A DNA stretch of 64,000 nt from Colwellia sp. M166 (GCF_024585285.1 NZ_CP040755.1:2790001-2854000); one strand, 5' to 3'. Counted from the stretch's first letter, positions 9,841-18,971 are shown. Notes: generated from the sequence alone by a model not told the origin. Numbers and translations: made by a program.

Positions 9841-9960
9841 TTGTCAAAAGCAAAGATAACTGTTACAAGTTGATAACAGATGATTACAAAGTTTGGTTTT
9901 TTGTGCATACTATCGACTATTAAAGCTAGGTAATTAATCTCGAGTTCGATAGTTTTAATA

Positions 9961-10008
9961 AATAAAAAATAAAAAATAAAAAATAAAAAATAATAAAAAT
10001 AATAAAAA
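9961..10008. repeat. tandem AATAAAA repeat
   Basis: Four perfect head-to-tail copies of the 7-mer AATAAAA (9961-9988) are followed by degenerate copies to about 10008. The tract ends 16 bp before the start codon of the outer-membrane protein gene, in its 5' untranslated or promoter region, where length changes could alter expression. Confidence 0.9.
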
Positions 10009-10024
10009 CAGGCAAATCTGAGAT

Positions 10025-11188
10025 ATGAAATACTCTCGCTTTATCACTATTGCTGCAATATTTGTTGCTTTTAGTGCTTTGGTTCATGCAGAGGCAGATA
10101 ATAATATTCGATTTAATTTAGCTGTAGAAGCTGGCTACATTGATAATTTTTTGTATCAAACTCGTGATCAACAAAGTACGGCATATTATACCCTGTCATC
10201 AGACTTGGCATTAACATCAAAAATGCAACAGTCGGCATTTGATTTCGATGCTAATGTAACAGGGCATTTTTTTGAACAATTTGAAAATGACCAACATACC
10301 AATTTCACTCTCAAGCCAAAATATCAATTTAAGTTTAGTCAAAATCAAGGTTTTTATATCACAGCTCTTTGGCTTAATCGTTATGTCTATCGCGGTGAAG
10401 GCTTATCTTTAGGTGAGGCTAAAAGCTTATCTGAAGGTGATGAAAAGAAAAATGTTGGTGTTCATGCCGGTTATGAATATGGCACAACAGCATCACAGGC
10501 TAAATTAAGGGTTAATGTTGCTTACGATGAGGGCGAATTTACCACACGACGTGACTTCACAAGTAAGCTTGATACCGAGGTGCTAAGCATAAATTCGAGC
10601 TTTGATTATCTCTTATCAGGTAAAACTTATCTGGCATTTGATATCGATTATAAAACCATTGAGTACCCGAATGAGCCACTGATTAATCGGGATAGTCTGA
10701 CCGGTTTAGTTGGTATTAAATGGTCTACTACAGTCATAAGCGAGTTAAGTTTTTTACTGGGCTATCAAAAGCTTAAATTTGAAGATAGCCGATTAAGTGA
10801 TGATGACGCATTTAAGTGGCAGTTTGATTATACTTGGCGACCTTCTGACTTTACACAAATGCACGTTGTGTCAGATCGTCAATTTGATGAGAGCAATCGC
10901 TTGCTTAGCCGTTACCGTTTAGCTCAACGCTATCAAATTGATTTAGCGCATGCTGTTACCGAGCAGTTAACTGTTTTTGTTGCGGTAGGGCTTAATCAAG
11001 AGCAATTTTTTACAGCGATAAACAGGCAAGAAGAAGATTATATATCCTCTACATTGCAGTTGAATTATCAATACAATGACCGGTTAAGCTTGCAAGCAAG
11101 CTACAACTATCAGTCACTAGAGGCGAACTACCGTGATATTGATTATCGCTATAATCGCCTAGGCTTGAGTGTGAGCGTTGAGTTGTAA
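10025..11188 (+). CDS. outer-membrane beta-barrel protein of a polysaccharide locus
   Basis: Residues 1-22 form a signal peptide (MKYSRF, a hydrophobic stretch, then ALVHA-EA as cleavage site). The rest alternates polar and aromatic/hydrophobic residues in short strands, for example YITALWLNRYVY and LQLNYQYNDRLSLQASYNY, which indicates a transmembrane beta-barrel. The mature length of about 365 residues fits the EpsL/VpsM-like barrels encoded beside exopolysaccharide export genes. The two genes behind it encode a Wza-like export protein and a chain-length kinase, which supports a role in moving or anchoring a polymer at the outer membrane. The specific substrate cannot be told. Confidence 0.75.
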   Translation: MKYSRFITIAAIFVAFSALVHAEADNNIRFNLAVEAGYIDNFLYQTRDQQSTAYYTLSSDLALTSKMQQSAFDFDANVTGHFFEQFENDQHTNFTLKPKYQFKFSQNQGFYITALWLNRYVYRGEGLSLGEAKSLSEGDEKKNVGVHAGYEYGTTASQAKLRVNVAYDEGEFTTRRDFTSKLDTEVLSINSSFDYLLSGKTYLAFDIDYKTIEYPNEPLINRDSLTGLVGIKWSTTVISELSFLLGYQKLKFEDSRLSDDDAFKWQFDYTWRPSDFTQMHVVSDRQFDESNRLLSRYRLAQRYQIDLAHAVTEQLTVFVAVGLNQEQFFTAINRQEEDYISSTLQLNYQYNDRLSLQASYNYQSLEANYRDIDYRYNRLGLSVSVEL

Positions 11189-11265
11189 GATGTTTTTTAT
11201 GTGGTGAATTAACTTCATCTTCAAAAGTGTGAATCACTTACTTGTAATTGATTGGGATAACTAAC

Positions 11266-11775
11266 ATGCGATTTTTGATACTTTCTTTGTTGTTATTTTT
11301 TGGCCAAGCAGCAGCCAGTAATTATCAATTAGGAGCGGGTGATCAGATCCAAATAATGGTCTATGGAGAGGCCGATCTCACCAGCAAAATTAAAATTGAT
11401 AAATCAGGGGTTATTTCTTTTCCGTTTTTATCTGATATAACCGTTGTGGCTTTAACGGTAAAAGAGTTAGAAAACACAATAGCAAACGGCTTACGTGGCG
11501 ATTACTTAATTGAGCCACAAGTGACGGTTTCTATCGTGATGTACAGACCTTTTTTTATTCATGGACAAGTAAAGCGCCCAGGCGGTTACCCCTTTCAGGA
11601 AGATTTAACCTTAGACAAAGCTATTGCCATTGCTGGCGGGTTAGCTGCACGAGCATCAAAGTCATCGTGGTATATCACTCGGCTAGTTGACGGAAAAAAA
11701 ATGGTATTTGAAGCCAATGTCGCCAGTGCAATATTGCCAGACGACATCATAAAAATCGAGCAAAGTTTTTTTTGA
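11266..11775 (+). CDS. polysaccharide export protein, Wza/BexD-like (short)
   Basis: Periplasmic or outer-membrane polysaccharide export protein. After a signal peptide (MRFLILSLLLFFGQAAAS) comes the Poly_export domain starting YQLGAGDQIQIMVYGEADL, and then an SLBB-type domain (FIHGQVKRPGGYPF, LDKAIAIAGGL). It is about 169 residues, less than half of full Wza; it lacks the second half and the C-terminal amphipathic helix, so it must work with another outer-membrane component, perhaps the preceding barrel. No lipobox cysteine is visible. I chose ATG 11266 because GGGA lies 8 bp upstream and the signal peptide begins there; a TTG at 11248 is less likely. It overlaps the next gene by 4 bp. Confidence 0.85.
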   Translation: MRFLILSLLLFFGQAAASNYQLGAGDQIQIMVYGEADLTSKIKIDKSGVISFPFLSDITVVALTVKELENTIANGLRGDYLIEPQVTVSIVMYRPFFIHGQVKRPGGYPFQEDLTLDKAIAIAGGLAARASKSSWYITRLVDGKKMVFEANVASAILPDDIIKIEQSFF

Positions 11776-13931
11776 AAATACAAGAAAGTGAAAGCTTAAT
11801 ATCAACGAATGAAGAAGTTGAGTTAAAAGAGATTTTAACGCCGCTTTGGACCGGTCGTTGGAAAATTTTATTTTTTACACTGGTGCTCACTTTTTTTGTT
11901 GCCTGCTATCTTTCCTTACTTAAACCCTCATATCGGGCGACAGCAATTTTACAGATTGGCAGTAATAAACCTGCTAATACTTTATCTATTAATGACGCTT
12001 TTAATGAATCAAACGCCAGTAAAGAACAAATTCAAACACAGTTCGAATTATTGCGTTCGCGTAAGTTTGCCGAGCGGGTAATAAGACAACTTAATTTGGT
12101 TCAACATCGAGAGTTTAGTAGCGGAAAGTATAATAGCAAGCTGGCGATACTAGAAAAAATCGGCGCGCGTGATTCCGTGCCATCGGCCAGCGATATTGTT
12201 GCTCAGTTTCAAAAACAGTTATCCATTGTGCCTATTTTAGGTACTGAGTTGGTAAAAATATCTTATGCATCATTTTCTGCTGAGTTATCGCAGCAAGTCG
12301 CCAATCAAGTCGGTATCACTTATCTGCAGTATCAAGATGAAATTCATAGTGCCTCAAAAGAAACTACCTCTCAGTGGTTGGTTGATCAACTTGAAGAGCT
12401 AGGAAAAAAATTGCAAGTATCAGAGTTATCGTTACAAACTTATCGAGAAGCTGAGGGGATTGTCGATATAGATGGGGTTGTCGGTTTAGTTGCAGCGGAA
12501 CTAACGCAGCTTACTTCTGAGACACTTAGGGCTGATAAATTAGCCGATGATCTGGCCATTTCCTATCAAAGCCTGAAAAAGTATGATGGTGATATTGCCA
12601 AATTAAGTGAACTGTATGAAATCAGTAATCACGCGACTTTGCTGCAGTTACGTCGCGCCGAAGAGAAAGTTGCACGTAAGTCTTTTGAACTGTCACAGCG
12701 TTATGGTCCTAAACATCCGAAAAAAATTGCCGTTAACGCTGAGCTAATGTCGTTAAAAAATCGTATTACACAACAGGTTTACGATATTGTTACTTCAATT
12801 GAAAAAGAATATTTTAGTGCCATTGAAAGAGCTAATGGTACCAAGCAACGACTGGCTATTGCTAAAAAAGACTATTTACGCTTAAGTCGCTTACAAAACA
12901 AATTTTCCCAGTTAACGCGTGAAGTTGATACCAATAAAGAACTTTATAATAATTACTTAGTGCGCTTAAAAGAGGCCGATGCTATGGGTAACTATAAAGC
13001 CAATTTTTATGTGCGTTTTATTGATAAGGCGATCATACCTAAAAGTCAGTTTGCGCCGAATAAAGTCTTGGTGATAGTGATCACATTTATGCTCGCTATA
13101 GCGTTTATTTCCATTATTATTATTATGCGTGAACTTTTGGTGGATACGCTTAATTCTCGCCGTAAGCTGGATAATTTTCACGAGGCGGCTATTCTCGCTG
13201 TTTTACCTAGAATTAAGGCGAGCACAAATCAACGAAAAGAAGATGTCTACAGTACAGATAATCGCTTTACTGAAGCAATACGCACGTTACGAACCGCACT
13301 GTTATTTAACAGCGAAAAAATACCCCCTAAAATAATTGCGATAACTTCGTCAGTACCCAATGAAGGCAAATCTACTGTCGCACTGCATTTAGCGCGCTCT
13401 TTTAGTGAGATGGAAAAGGTACTACTGATTGAAGCGGATATGCGCCACCCAACCATTGCCAAAAATATGAATTTGAACCAACATCGGCCAGGGCTTTCAA
13501 ATTTATTAGCTAAAACTCATCAAATTAATGAATGTATTATTCGCGATAAAAGCGTCAAATTAGATATTTTAACCTCTGGAGTTTCTCCGGCTAATCCACT
13601 TGCCTTTCTGTCGATGAAGCGCTTTAGTATGTTGATTAAAGTATTTGGTAATTTTTATGACCGTATCATTATTGAAACACCACCAGTACATGCGGTCAGT
13701 GACGCGGTTATTATCTCTAAATTAGTTGATAGCGTGCTCTATATTGTGCATGGCAACAAAACCAAGCGAGAGCAAATATCATCTGGTCTGAGAATGTTAA
13801 AGCAGGTTAATGCACCGATAGAAGGTGTGGTGATTAATCACAGTGAAAACATTGATACCGATAAATACCAAAATAAATATTATACTGAACGTAGTAATAT
13901 TATTAAGCTTGCCGCAAGAAAACGTGGTTAA
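11772..13931 (+). CDS. Wzz/Wzc-type chain-length determinant with tyrosine-kinase domain
   Basis: Inner-membrane polysaccharide co-polymerase. A Wzz domain (about residues 15-110) has a first membrane helix near 35-55. A long coiled-coil periplasmic part follows, with a second helix near 435-460. The C-terminal BY-kinase domain runs from about 500 to 700. Walker A is PNEGKSTVA (EGKST near 531-535). In Walker A' the first acid is Glu554 (LIEADMR) and in Walker B Glu635 (IIIETPPV), both usually Asp. The tail has a small tyrosine cluster (KYQNKYY), the usual autophosphorylation site. TTG 11772 overlaps the preceding stop, so translation is coupled. No glycosyltransferase gene follows. Confidence 0.9.
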   Translation: MKIQESESLISTNEEVELKEILTPLWTGRWKILFFTLVLTFFVACYLSLLKPSYRATAILQIGSNKPANTLSINDAFNESNASKEQIQTQFELLRSRKFAERVIRQLNLVQHREFSSGKYNSKLAILEKIGARDSVPSASDIVAQFQKQLSIVPILGTELVKISYASFSAELSQQVANQVGITYLQYQDEIHSASKETTSQWLVDQLEELGKKLQVSELSLQTYREAEGIVDIDGVVGLVAAELTQLTSETLRADKLADDLAISYQSLKKYDGDIAKLSELYEISNHATLLQLRRAEEKVARKSFELSQRYGPKHPKKIAVNAELMSLKNRITQQVYDIVTSIEKEYFSAIERANGTKQRLAIAKKDYLRLSRLQNKFSQLTREVDTNKELYNNYLVRLKEADAMGNYKANFYVRFIDKAIIPKSQFAPNKVLVIVITFMLAIAFISIIIIMRELLVDTLNSRRKLDNFHEAAILAVLPRIKASTNQRKEDVYSTDNRFTEAIRTLRTALLFNSEKIPPKIIAITSSVPNEGKSTVALHLARSFSEMEKVLLIEADMRHPTIAKNMNLNQHRPGLSNLLAKTHQINECIIRDKSVKLDILTSGVSPANPLAFLSMKRFSMLIKVFGNFYDRIIIETPPVHAVSDAVIISKLVDSVLYIVHGNKTKREQISSGLRMLKQVNAPIEGVVINHSENIDTDKYQNKYYTERSNIIKLAARKRG

Positions 13932-14001
13932 CTAAACCTAACGTTGTTTATGCTGTAGTAATTTTTGCGTACAATAAGGCAAACCTTTTACTGTCTCTGT
14001 T

Positions 14002-15036
14002 ATGAAAATACGCACTAATTTCTCTTTAAAAGCACTAAATAGTTTAAATGTTTCAGCGATTACGCCGGAAATATTTTTTCCTACTAAGCTCGAAGAACTG
14101 TCAGAACTTCCTCAGAGTAAGGTGGCTAAATCCTACATCCTTGGTGAAGGTAGCAATACTTTATTCTGTCAGAAAAATGCCCCTATTATTATAAAGCCAA
14201 GTTTAGTTGGAATCGAGGTTACTGAAAGTGATGAGTGTTTTCAGATCAGTGCCGCTTGCGCCGAAAATTGGCATGACTTGGTCTTATTTTGTGTTAATAA
14301 CGGTATCTACGGCTTAGAAAATTTAGCTTTGATCCCTGGCAGTGTCGGTGCAGCCCCGGTACAAAATATTGGTGCTTATGGTGTCGAGGTTGGTGATTTT
14401 ATTGAACGTATTACTTGGTTTGATTTTGCATCAAAAGCATTGATAGATTTTAGCAAAGCCGATTGTCAATTTGCTTATCGCAACAGCATATTTAAACAAG
14501 CCTTAAGCGGTAAGGGTATTATAACTCATGTGCATTTTTCTTTACCAAAAGCTTGGCAGGCGGTCAATAGCTACCAAGGACTTAGTGAAATTGATTTACC
14601 GATAACTCCACAGGCTATCATGGCAAAAGTGATGCAATTACGTCAGGCAAAATTACCTGAGCCAAAGCAGTTACCTAACGCTGGGAGTTTTTTTAAGAAT
14701 CCACTAGTCAGTGTTGATTTTTTTGCTATCTTACAAGAAAAATATCCAACCATACCGTTCTATAAACAAGCCAATGGCGAGATGAAATTAGCTGCGGGAT
14801 GGCTAATTGAGCAAGCGGGTCTGAAGGGTTTTCGTGAAGCAGGGATCGGTATCCATGAGAAACAAGCCTTAGTGCTGATTAATTATCAGGGCAAATCAGG
14901 TCAAGAAATCGTTGCTTTTGCGCGTTTTATTCAAGAGAAAGTACAAGCTAAATTTAATGTTCATCTAGACCCTGAAGTTAGGTTTATTGGCGGTGATGAG
15001 CTGAACGATATCGCCTGCCTAGGAAGTCAGAAATGA
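14002..15036 (+). CDS. murB: UDP-N-acetylenolpyruvoylglucosamine reductase
   Basis: FAD enzyme that reduces UDP-GlcNAc-enolpyruvate to UDP-MurNAc in peptidoglycan precursor synthesis. The FAD-binding N-terminus has LGEGSNTLF; the next motifs are GSVGAAPVQNIGAYG, the YRNSIFK arginine/tyrosine segment, and NAGSFFKNP with the catalytic serine. It ends in PEVRFIG. At 344 residues it is the E. coli-like type I form. It overlaps birA by 4 bp, as in other Alteromonadales. Confidence 0.97.
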   Translation: MKIRTNFSLKALNSLNVSAITPEIFFPTKLEELSELPQSKVAKSYILGEGSNTLFCQKNAPIIIKPSLVGIEVTESDECFQISAACAENWHDLVLFCVNNGIYGLENLALIPGSVGAAPVQNIGAYGVEVGDFIERITWFDFASKALIDFSKADCQFAYRNSIFKQALSGKGIITHVHFSLPKAWQAVNSYQGLSEIDLPITPQAIMAKVMQLRQAKLPEPKQLPNAGSFFKNPLVSVDFFAILQEKYPTIPFYKQANGEMKLAAGWLIEQAGLKGFREAGIGIHEKQALVLINYQGKSGQEIVAFARFIQEKVQAKFNVHLDPEVRFIGGDELNDIACLGSQK

Positions 15037-16007
15037 AAGCCATTCGTGAGCAACTGATTAAAAAACTAGTCAAAGGCGATTTTCTCTCGGGACAAATGCT
15101 CGGAGAAGAGTTGGGCGTTAGCCGAGCAGCGATATCAAAGCATATTGCTGTTTTGCAAGAAATGGGTTTTGATATTTTTAGTGTCACAGGAAAAGGTTAT
15201 CGATTAGCTCAGCCTATTGAGTTGCTCGATGAAAGCCAAATCGTTGCACAGTTACAGGTACTCGATGCTAACACTAAAGTGGAAGTGCATAACCTAATCG
15301 ACTCGACCAATAGTTATTTAATGCGGCGTTTACCTAATCAAAATACTGTCGGCCAAGTGTGTATAGCCGAATATCAAAGCGCGGGCAGGGGGCGAAGGGG
15401 ACGACAATGGATTTCGCCTTTTGGCTCTCATATTTATATGTCGATGTATTGGTATTTAGAACAAGGCATGTCTGCGGCGATGGGACTCAGTGTCGTGGCA
15501 GCACTTGCGGTTAGCGATGCAATTAAAACCTTATATCAAGTTGACGTAGAATTAAAATGGCCAAATGATATTTATTTTAATGGTGTTAAGCTGGCCGGTA
15601 TTTTGATTGACCTTGAAGGGCAAACGATGGAGCCTTGTCATTGTGTTATTGGTATTGGTTTAAATATTAATATGCCAGAAAGAAGTGCTGAATTAGTTGA
15701 CCAACCATGGACTGATTTATCAAATGCTATTGATGTAGAAATTGATCGTAATCTGTTAGCTGCACATATTATTTCAGCATTACTTAAACGGCTAAAAGTG
15801 CACAGTGAGACGGGCATCAATACCATGGTGAAAGAATGGCAAGGGCAAGACTTTTATATCAATAAGCCTGTTGCTTTGATCACCGGCGAAAAAATCACTC
15901 GTGGGATATCTCGTGGTATTAATACCCAAGGTGCTTTGATGCTAGAAGTTAATGGCCAAGTAGGTCCTGTTTATGGTGGTGAAGTGAGTCTAAGGGCCGG
16001 TTTATGA
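15033..16007 (+). CDS. birA: biotin-protein ligase and biotin operon repressor
   Basis: Bifunctional protein of 324 residues. An N-terminal winged helix-turn-helix (residues about 8-60, GEELGVSRAAISKHIAVLQ) binds the bio operator. The central domain makes biotinyl-AMP and transfers biotin to carboxyl carrier protein, shown by GRGRRGRQW and KWPNDIYFNGVKLAGIL. A small C-terminal SH3-like domain follows. The DNA-binding domain is present, so repression of bio genes is expected. It overlaps murB and coaX by 4 bp on each side. Confidence 0.96.
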   Translation: MKAIREQLIKKLVKGDFLSGQMLGEELGVSRAAISKHIAVLQEMGFDIFSVTGKGYRLAQPIELLDESQIVAQLQVLDANTKVEVHNLIDSTNSYLMRRLPNQNTVGQVCIAEYQSAGRGRRGRQWISPFGSHIYMSMYWYLEQGMSAAMGLSVVAALAVSDAIKTLYQVDVELKWPNDIYFNGVKLAGILIDLEGQTMEPCHCVIGIGLNINMPERSAELVDQPWTDLSNAIDVEIDRNLLAAHIISALLKRLKVHSETGINTMVKEWQGQDFYINKPVALITGEKITRGISRGINTQGALMLEVNGQVGPVYGGEVSLRAGL

Positions 16008-16732
16008 GATTGTTAATCGATGTTGGCAACACGCAAGTTAAGTATGTGCTTCAAACGAGTGGTCTAGCACTTTCTGAGATCGTATACCTTGATTATCAGC
16101 ACTTTTTAGCGCAATTGTCACAAGGTGAATTTTCACATGTAAAACAAGTGGTACTGGCCAATGTCCATGGTGATGATATTCACGATGCCATTAAAAGCTG
16201 GGCATCTTTTAACAATATTGCCTTTGTACATGCACAGAGCCAAGCAACAGCTTTTGGTGTTATATCGTCATATCAACAGCCTGAACGTTTAGGTGTTGAT
16301 CGTTGGTTGGCGATGATAGGAGCAAAGTTACTTTATCCTAACCGTAACCTGCTTATTATTGATGCTGGTACTGCGACTACGGTTGATTTGCTGGCGAGTA
16401 GTGGTCAGCATTGTGGTGGTTGGATTATGCCAGGTGTGCAGACTATGTTTAATAGTTTACTAACGCGCACGCAAAAAATTATTGCTACACCAAGTGCGCA
16501 TGCAAATCTGGCCTTTGGTATCGATAGTTCTACTTGTTTAAATCATGGTAGCTGGGCAATGACCGTAGGGGCTGTTAAAGAAGCAATTATTCAAGCAAAT
16601 AGTCTGCTAAACCTTGATGAAATATTACTAACAGGTGGCAACGGTGAAGAGCTTGCTAAGTTAATTGTTGATAACTTTCAATTAGAGCCTAAGTTGATTT
16701 TTTATGGTTTAAGCTGTTTTAAGGCACTTTAG
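16004..16732 (+). CDS. coaX: type III pantothenate kinase
   Basis: Phosphorylates pantothenate, the first step of coenzyme A synthesis, using the acetate/sugar kinase/Hsc70/actin fold. It shows the phosphate motif LLIDVGNTQVKY at the start, the pantothenate segment RLGVDRWLAMIGA, and DAGTATTVD. Its 242 residues are normal. CoaX is insensitive to CoA feedback in the cases studied. It ends the murB-birA-coaX run. Confidence 0.94.
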   Translation: MRLLIDVGNTQVKYVLQTSGLALSEIVYLDYQHFLAQLSQGEFSHVKQVVLANVHGDDIHDAIKSWASFNNIAFVHAQSQATAFGVISSYQQPERLGVDRWLAMIGAKLLYPNRNLLIIDAGTATTVDLLASSGQHCGGWIMPGVQTMFNSLLTRTQKIIATPSAHANLAFGIDSSTCLNHGSWAMTVGAVKEAIIQANSLLNLDEILLTGGNGEELAKLIVDNFQLEPKLIFYGLSCFKAL

Positions 16733-16818
16733 CATCGGCGATCATAGTTAAATAACCATGTTTGTGAGTAAAAAACCATCAAACACATAAAAACATGCTT
16801 TTTTTTTGCATTTTCCTG

Positions 16819-16847
16819 TTGCAAGCTAGAAAACATTACTCTAGAAT
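16819..16847 (+). promoter_or_regulatory. promoter of the tRNA-tuf operon
   Basis: TTGCAA (16819-16824), a 17-bp spacer and TAGAAT (16842-16847) are followed by a GC-richer start region (TCGCACC). That discriminator is typical of stringently controlled stable-RNA promoters. An AT-rich tract with T9 lies upstream and may act as an UP element. Confidence 0.75.
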
Positions 16848-16866
16848 TCGCACCACTTAATGTAGT

Positions 16867-16942
<76 letters not shown>

Positions 16943-16977
16943 TTAATACATTACTTGTAATGTGAATATTGAAATTT

Positions 16978-17062
16978 GGAGGGGTTCCCGAGTGGCCAAA
17001 GGGATCAGACTGTAAATCTGACGGCTCAGCCTTCGGTGGTTCGAATCCACCTCCCTCCACCA
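16978..17062 (+). tRNA. tRNA-Tyr (anticodon GTA)
   Basis: It is an 85-nt class II tRNA with a long variable arm (CGGCTCAGCCTTCG region), anticodon loop ACTGTAAAT, T-loop GTTCGAATC and encoded CCA. The acceptor GGAGGGG pairs with TCCCTCC with one G-U pair. Confidence 0.97.
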
Positions 17063-17091
17063 TTTTAACAGAGATAATCTGATAGAATTTA

Positions 17092-17166
<75 letters not shown>

Positions 17167-17182
17167 GTCTTTATAGAGAAAT

Positions 17183-17258
17183 GCTGATATGGCTCAGTTG
17201 GTAGAGCGCACCCTTGGTAAGGGTGAGGTCGGCAGTTCGAATCTGCCTATCAGCACCA
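17183..17258 (+). tRNA. tRNA-Thr (anticodon GGT)
   Basis: The 76-nt gene has acceptor GCTGATA pairing with TATCAGC, an encoded CCA, anticodon stem-loop ACCCTTGGTAAGGGT and T-loop GTTCGAATC. It is the last tRNA before tuf, 79 bp upstream of its start codon. Confidence 0.97.
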
Positions 17259-17337
17259 CTTCTTTAGACCTTCTATAGATTAATCAATGTTTAACACTAT
17301 AAATTAATTTATTTAATGTACCCAGAGGTATTTTAAG

Positions 17338-18522
17338 ATGGCTAAAGCAAAATTTGAACGTAATAAACCACATGTTAACGTAGGTACAATTGGCCACGTT
17401 GATCACGGTAAAACAACTTTAACAGCCGCTATCTCTGCGGTATTAACTAAAGTTCATGGTGGTGAAGTTAAAGACTTCGCACAAATCGATAATGCTCCTG
17501 AAGAGCGTGAGCGTGGTATTACAATCAATACTTCTCACATCGAATACGATACAGAAATCCGTCACTACGCACACGTAGATTGTCCTGGCCATGCTGATTA
17601 CATCAAAAACATGATCACGGGTGCAGCACAAATGGATGGCGCTATCTTAGTAGTTGCTGCTACAGATGGTCCTATGCCACAAACACGTGAGCACATCTTG
17701 TTATCACGTCAAGTTGGCGTACCTTTCATCATCGTATTCATGAACAAATGTGACATGGTAGATGACGAAGAATTACTAGAATTAGTAGAAATGGAAGTTC
17801 GTGAACTTCTTTCAGAATACGAATTCCCAGGTGATGACTTACCCGTAATTCAAGGTTCAGCTTTAGGCGCACTTCAAGGTGAAGAGAAGTGGGAAGCTAA
17901 AGTAATCGAACTTGCTGATGCACTTGATACTTACATTCCAGAGCCAGAGCGTGCAATCGACGGTGCATTCATCATGCCTATCGAAGATGTATTCTCAATT
18001 TCAGGTCGTGGTACCGTTGTAACAGGTCGTGTTGAACGCGGTATTGTTAAAGTGGGTGATGAAGTAGAAGTTGTTGGTATCCGTGATACACAAAAATCAA
18101 CTTGTACAGGTGTTGAAATGTTCCGTAAGCTTCTTGACGAAGGTCGTGCTGGCGAGAACTGTGGTGTTCTTCTACGTGGTCTTAAGCGTGAAGATGTAGA
18201 ACGTGGTCAAGTATTATGTCAACCAGGTTCAATCTTACCTCACACTAAATTCGAATCAGAAGTATACGTGTTATCGAAAGATGAAGGTGGTCGTCATACG
18301 CCATTCTTCAAAGGATACCGTCCACAGTTTTACTTCCGTACAACAGATATCACAGGTGCTGTAGAGCTTCCTGAAGGTGTTGAAATGGTAATGCCAGGCG
18401 ACAACTTGAAGTTTGTTGTAGAGCTTATCAACCCAGTAGCGATGGACGAAGGTTTACGCTTCGCGATTCGTGAAGGTGGTCGTACTGTTGGTGCTGGTGT
18501 TGTATCTAAAATTATTGCTTAA
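17338..18522 (+). CDS. tuf: elongation factor Tu, copy 1 (tRNA-linked)
   Basis: GTPase that brings aminoacyl-tRNA to the ribosome. It has 394 residues with G1 GHVDHGKT (19-26), G3 DCPGHAD, G4 NKCD and G5 SALG, then domains 2 and 3. It ends a tRNA-tuf transcription unit and has its own terminator. The protein is identical to the copy at 37115 except for Leu instead of Ser at residue 300. At DNA level 16 of 17 differences between the copies fall in 18168-18408, a sign of gene conversion elsewhere along the gene. Confidence 0.98.
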   Translation: MAKAKFERNKPHVNVGTIGHVDHGKTTLTAAISAVLTKVHGGEVKDFAQIDNAPEERERGITINTSHIEYDTEIRHYAHVDCPGHADYIKNMITGAAQMDGAILVVAATDGPMPQTREHILLSRQVGVPFIIVFMNKCDMVDDEELLELVEMEVRELLSEYEFPGDDLPVIQGSALGALQGEEKWEAKVIELADALDTYIPEPERAIDGAFIMPIEDVFSISGRGTVVTGRVERGIVKVGDEVEVVGIRDTQKSTCTGVEMFRKLLDEGRAGENCGVLLRGLKREDVERGQVLCQPGSILPHTKFESEVYVLSKDEGGRHTPFFKGYRPQFYFRTTDITGAVELPEGVEMVMPGDNLKFVVELINPVAMDEGLRFAIREGGRTVGAGVVSKIIA

Positions 18523-18544
18523 TCATTTTTAGACACCAAACCTT

Positions 18545-18572
18545 AAAAAGACGCTTCGGCGTCTTTTTTGTT
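18545..18572 (+). terminator. rho-independent terminator of tuf copy 1
   Basis: AAAAAGACGC and GCGTCTTTTT form a 10-bp stem closed by a TTCG tetraloop, followed by a T-rich tract. The tetraloop hairpin resembles the terminator behind the second tuf. Confidence 0.95.
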
Positions 18573-18685
18573 TTCAGTACGACTAGCTTCATGGGTTTAT
18601 CCGTGATGAGGAAATACGTTAATAAAATAGTCCCAATGGACTATTTTTAGTGATTTTCGCAAGCAGCTCTGGTGCGCAGCTGAGA

Positions 18686-18711
18686 GTCGTACTGTTGGTG
18701 CTGGTGTTGTA
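18686..18711 (+). repeat. 26-bp remnant of the tuf 3' end
   Basis: It is identical to tuf copy 1 at 18479-18504, the codons just before its last residues, but lies 164 bp beyond the tuf stop with no surrounding reading frame. It looks like debris of a partial duplication or recombination. Confidence 0.85.
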
Positions 18712-18971
18712 AGATCAAAAAGTATCCTACTTCACCTCCATTTTATGACTAACTCCTCAGCAAACCTTTTCTATTAGACTGTATTTATTGATTTAATTTC
18801 ATACAAAATTAATAGCATTAAAATGAAAAACGAGAATAAAAATACTATATATGCGTAATATTTGCTAAATTAGGTCCCAAAGTCTGCTCTTGAAATGGCA
18901 ATATTTACCCAAATCTTTAACCAATAGTTAGCAATAATTTTAGTAAAGGACTTAGCTCAGTGACGAGTATA

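Noticed and set aside
9961..10008. CRISPR-like array
   Set aside because: The 7-bp units are directly adjacent without spacers; it is a simple tandem repeat.
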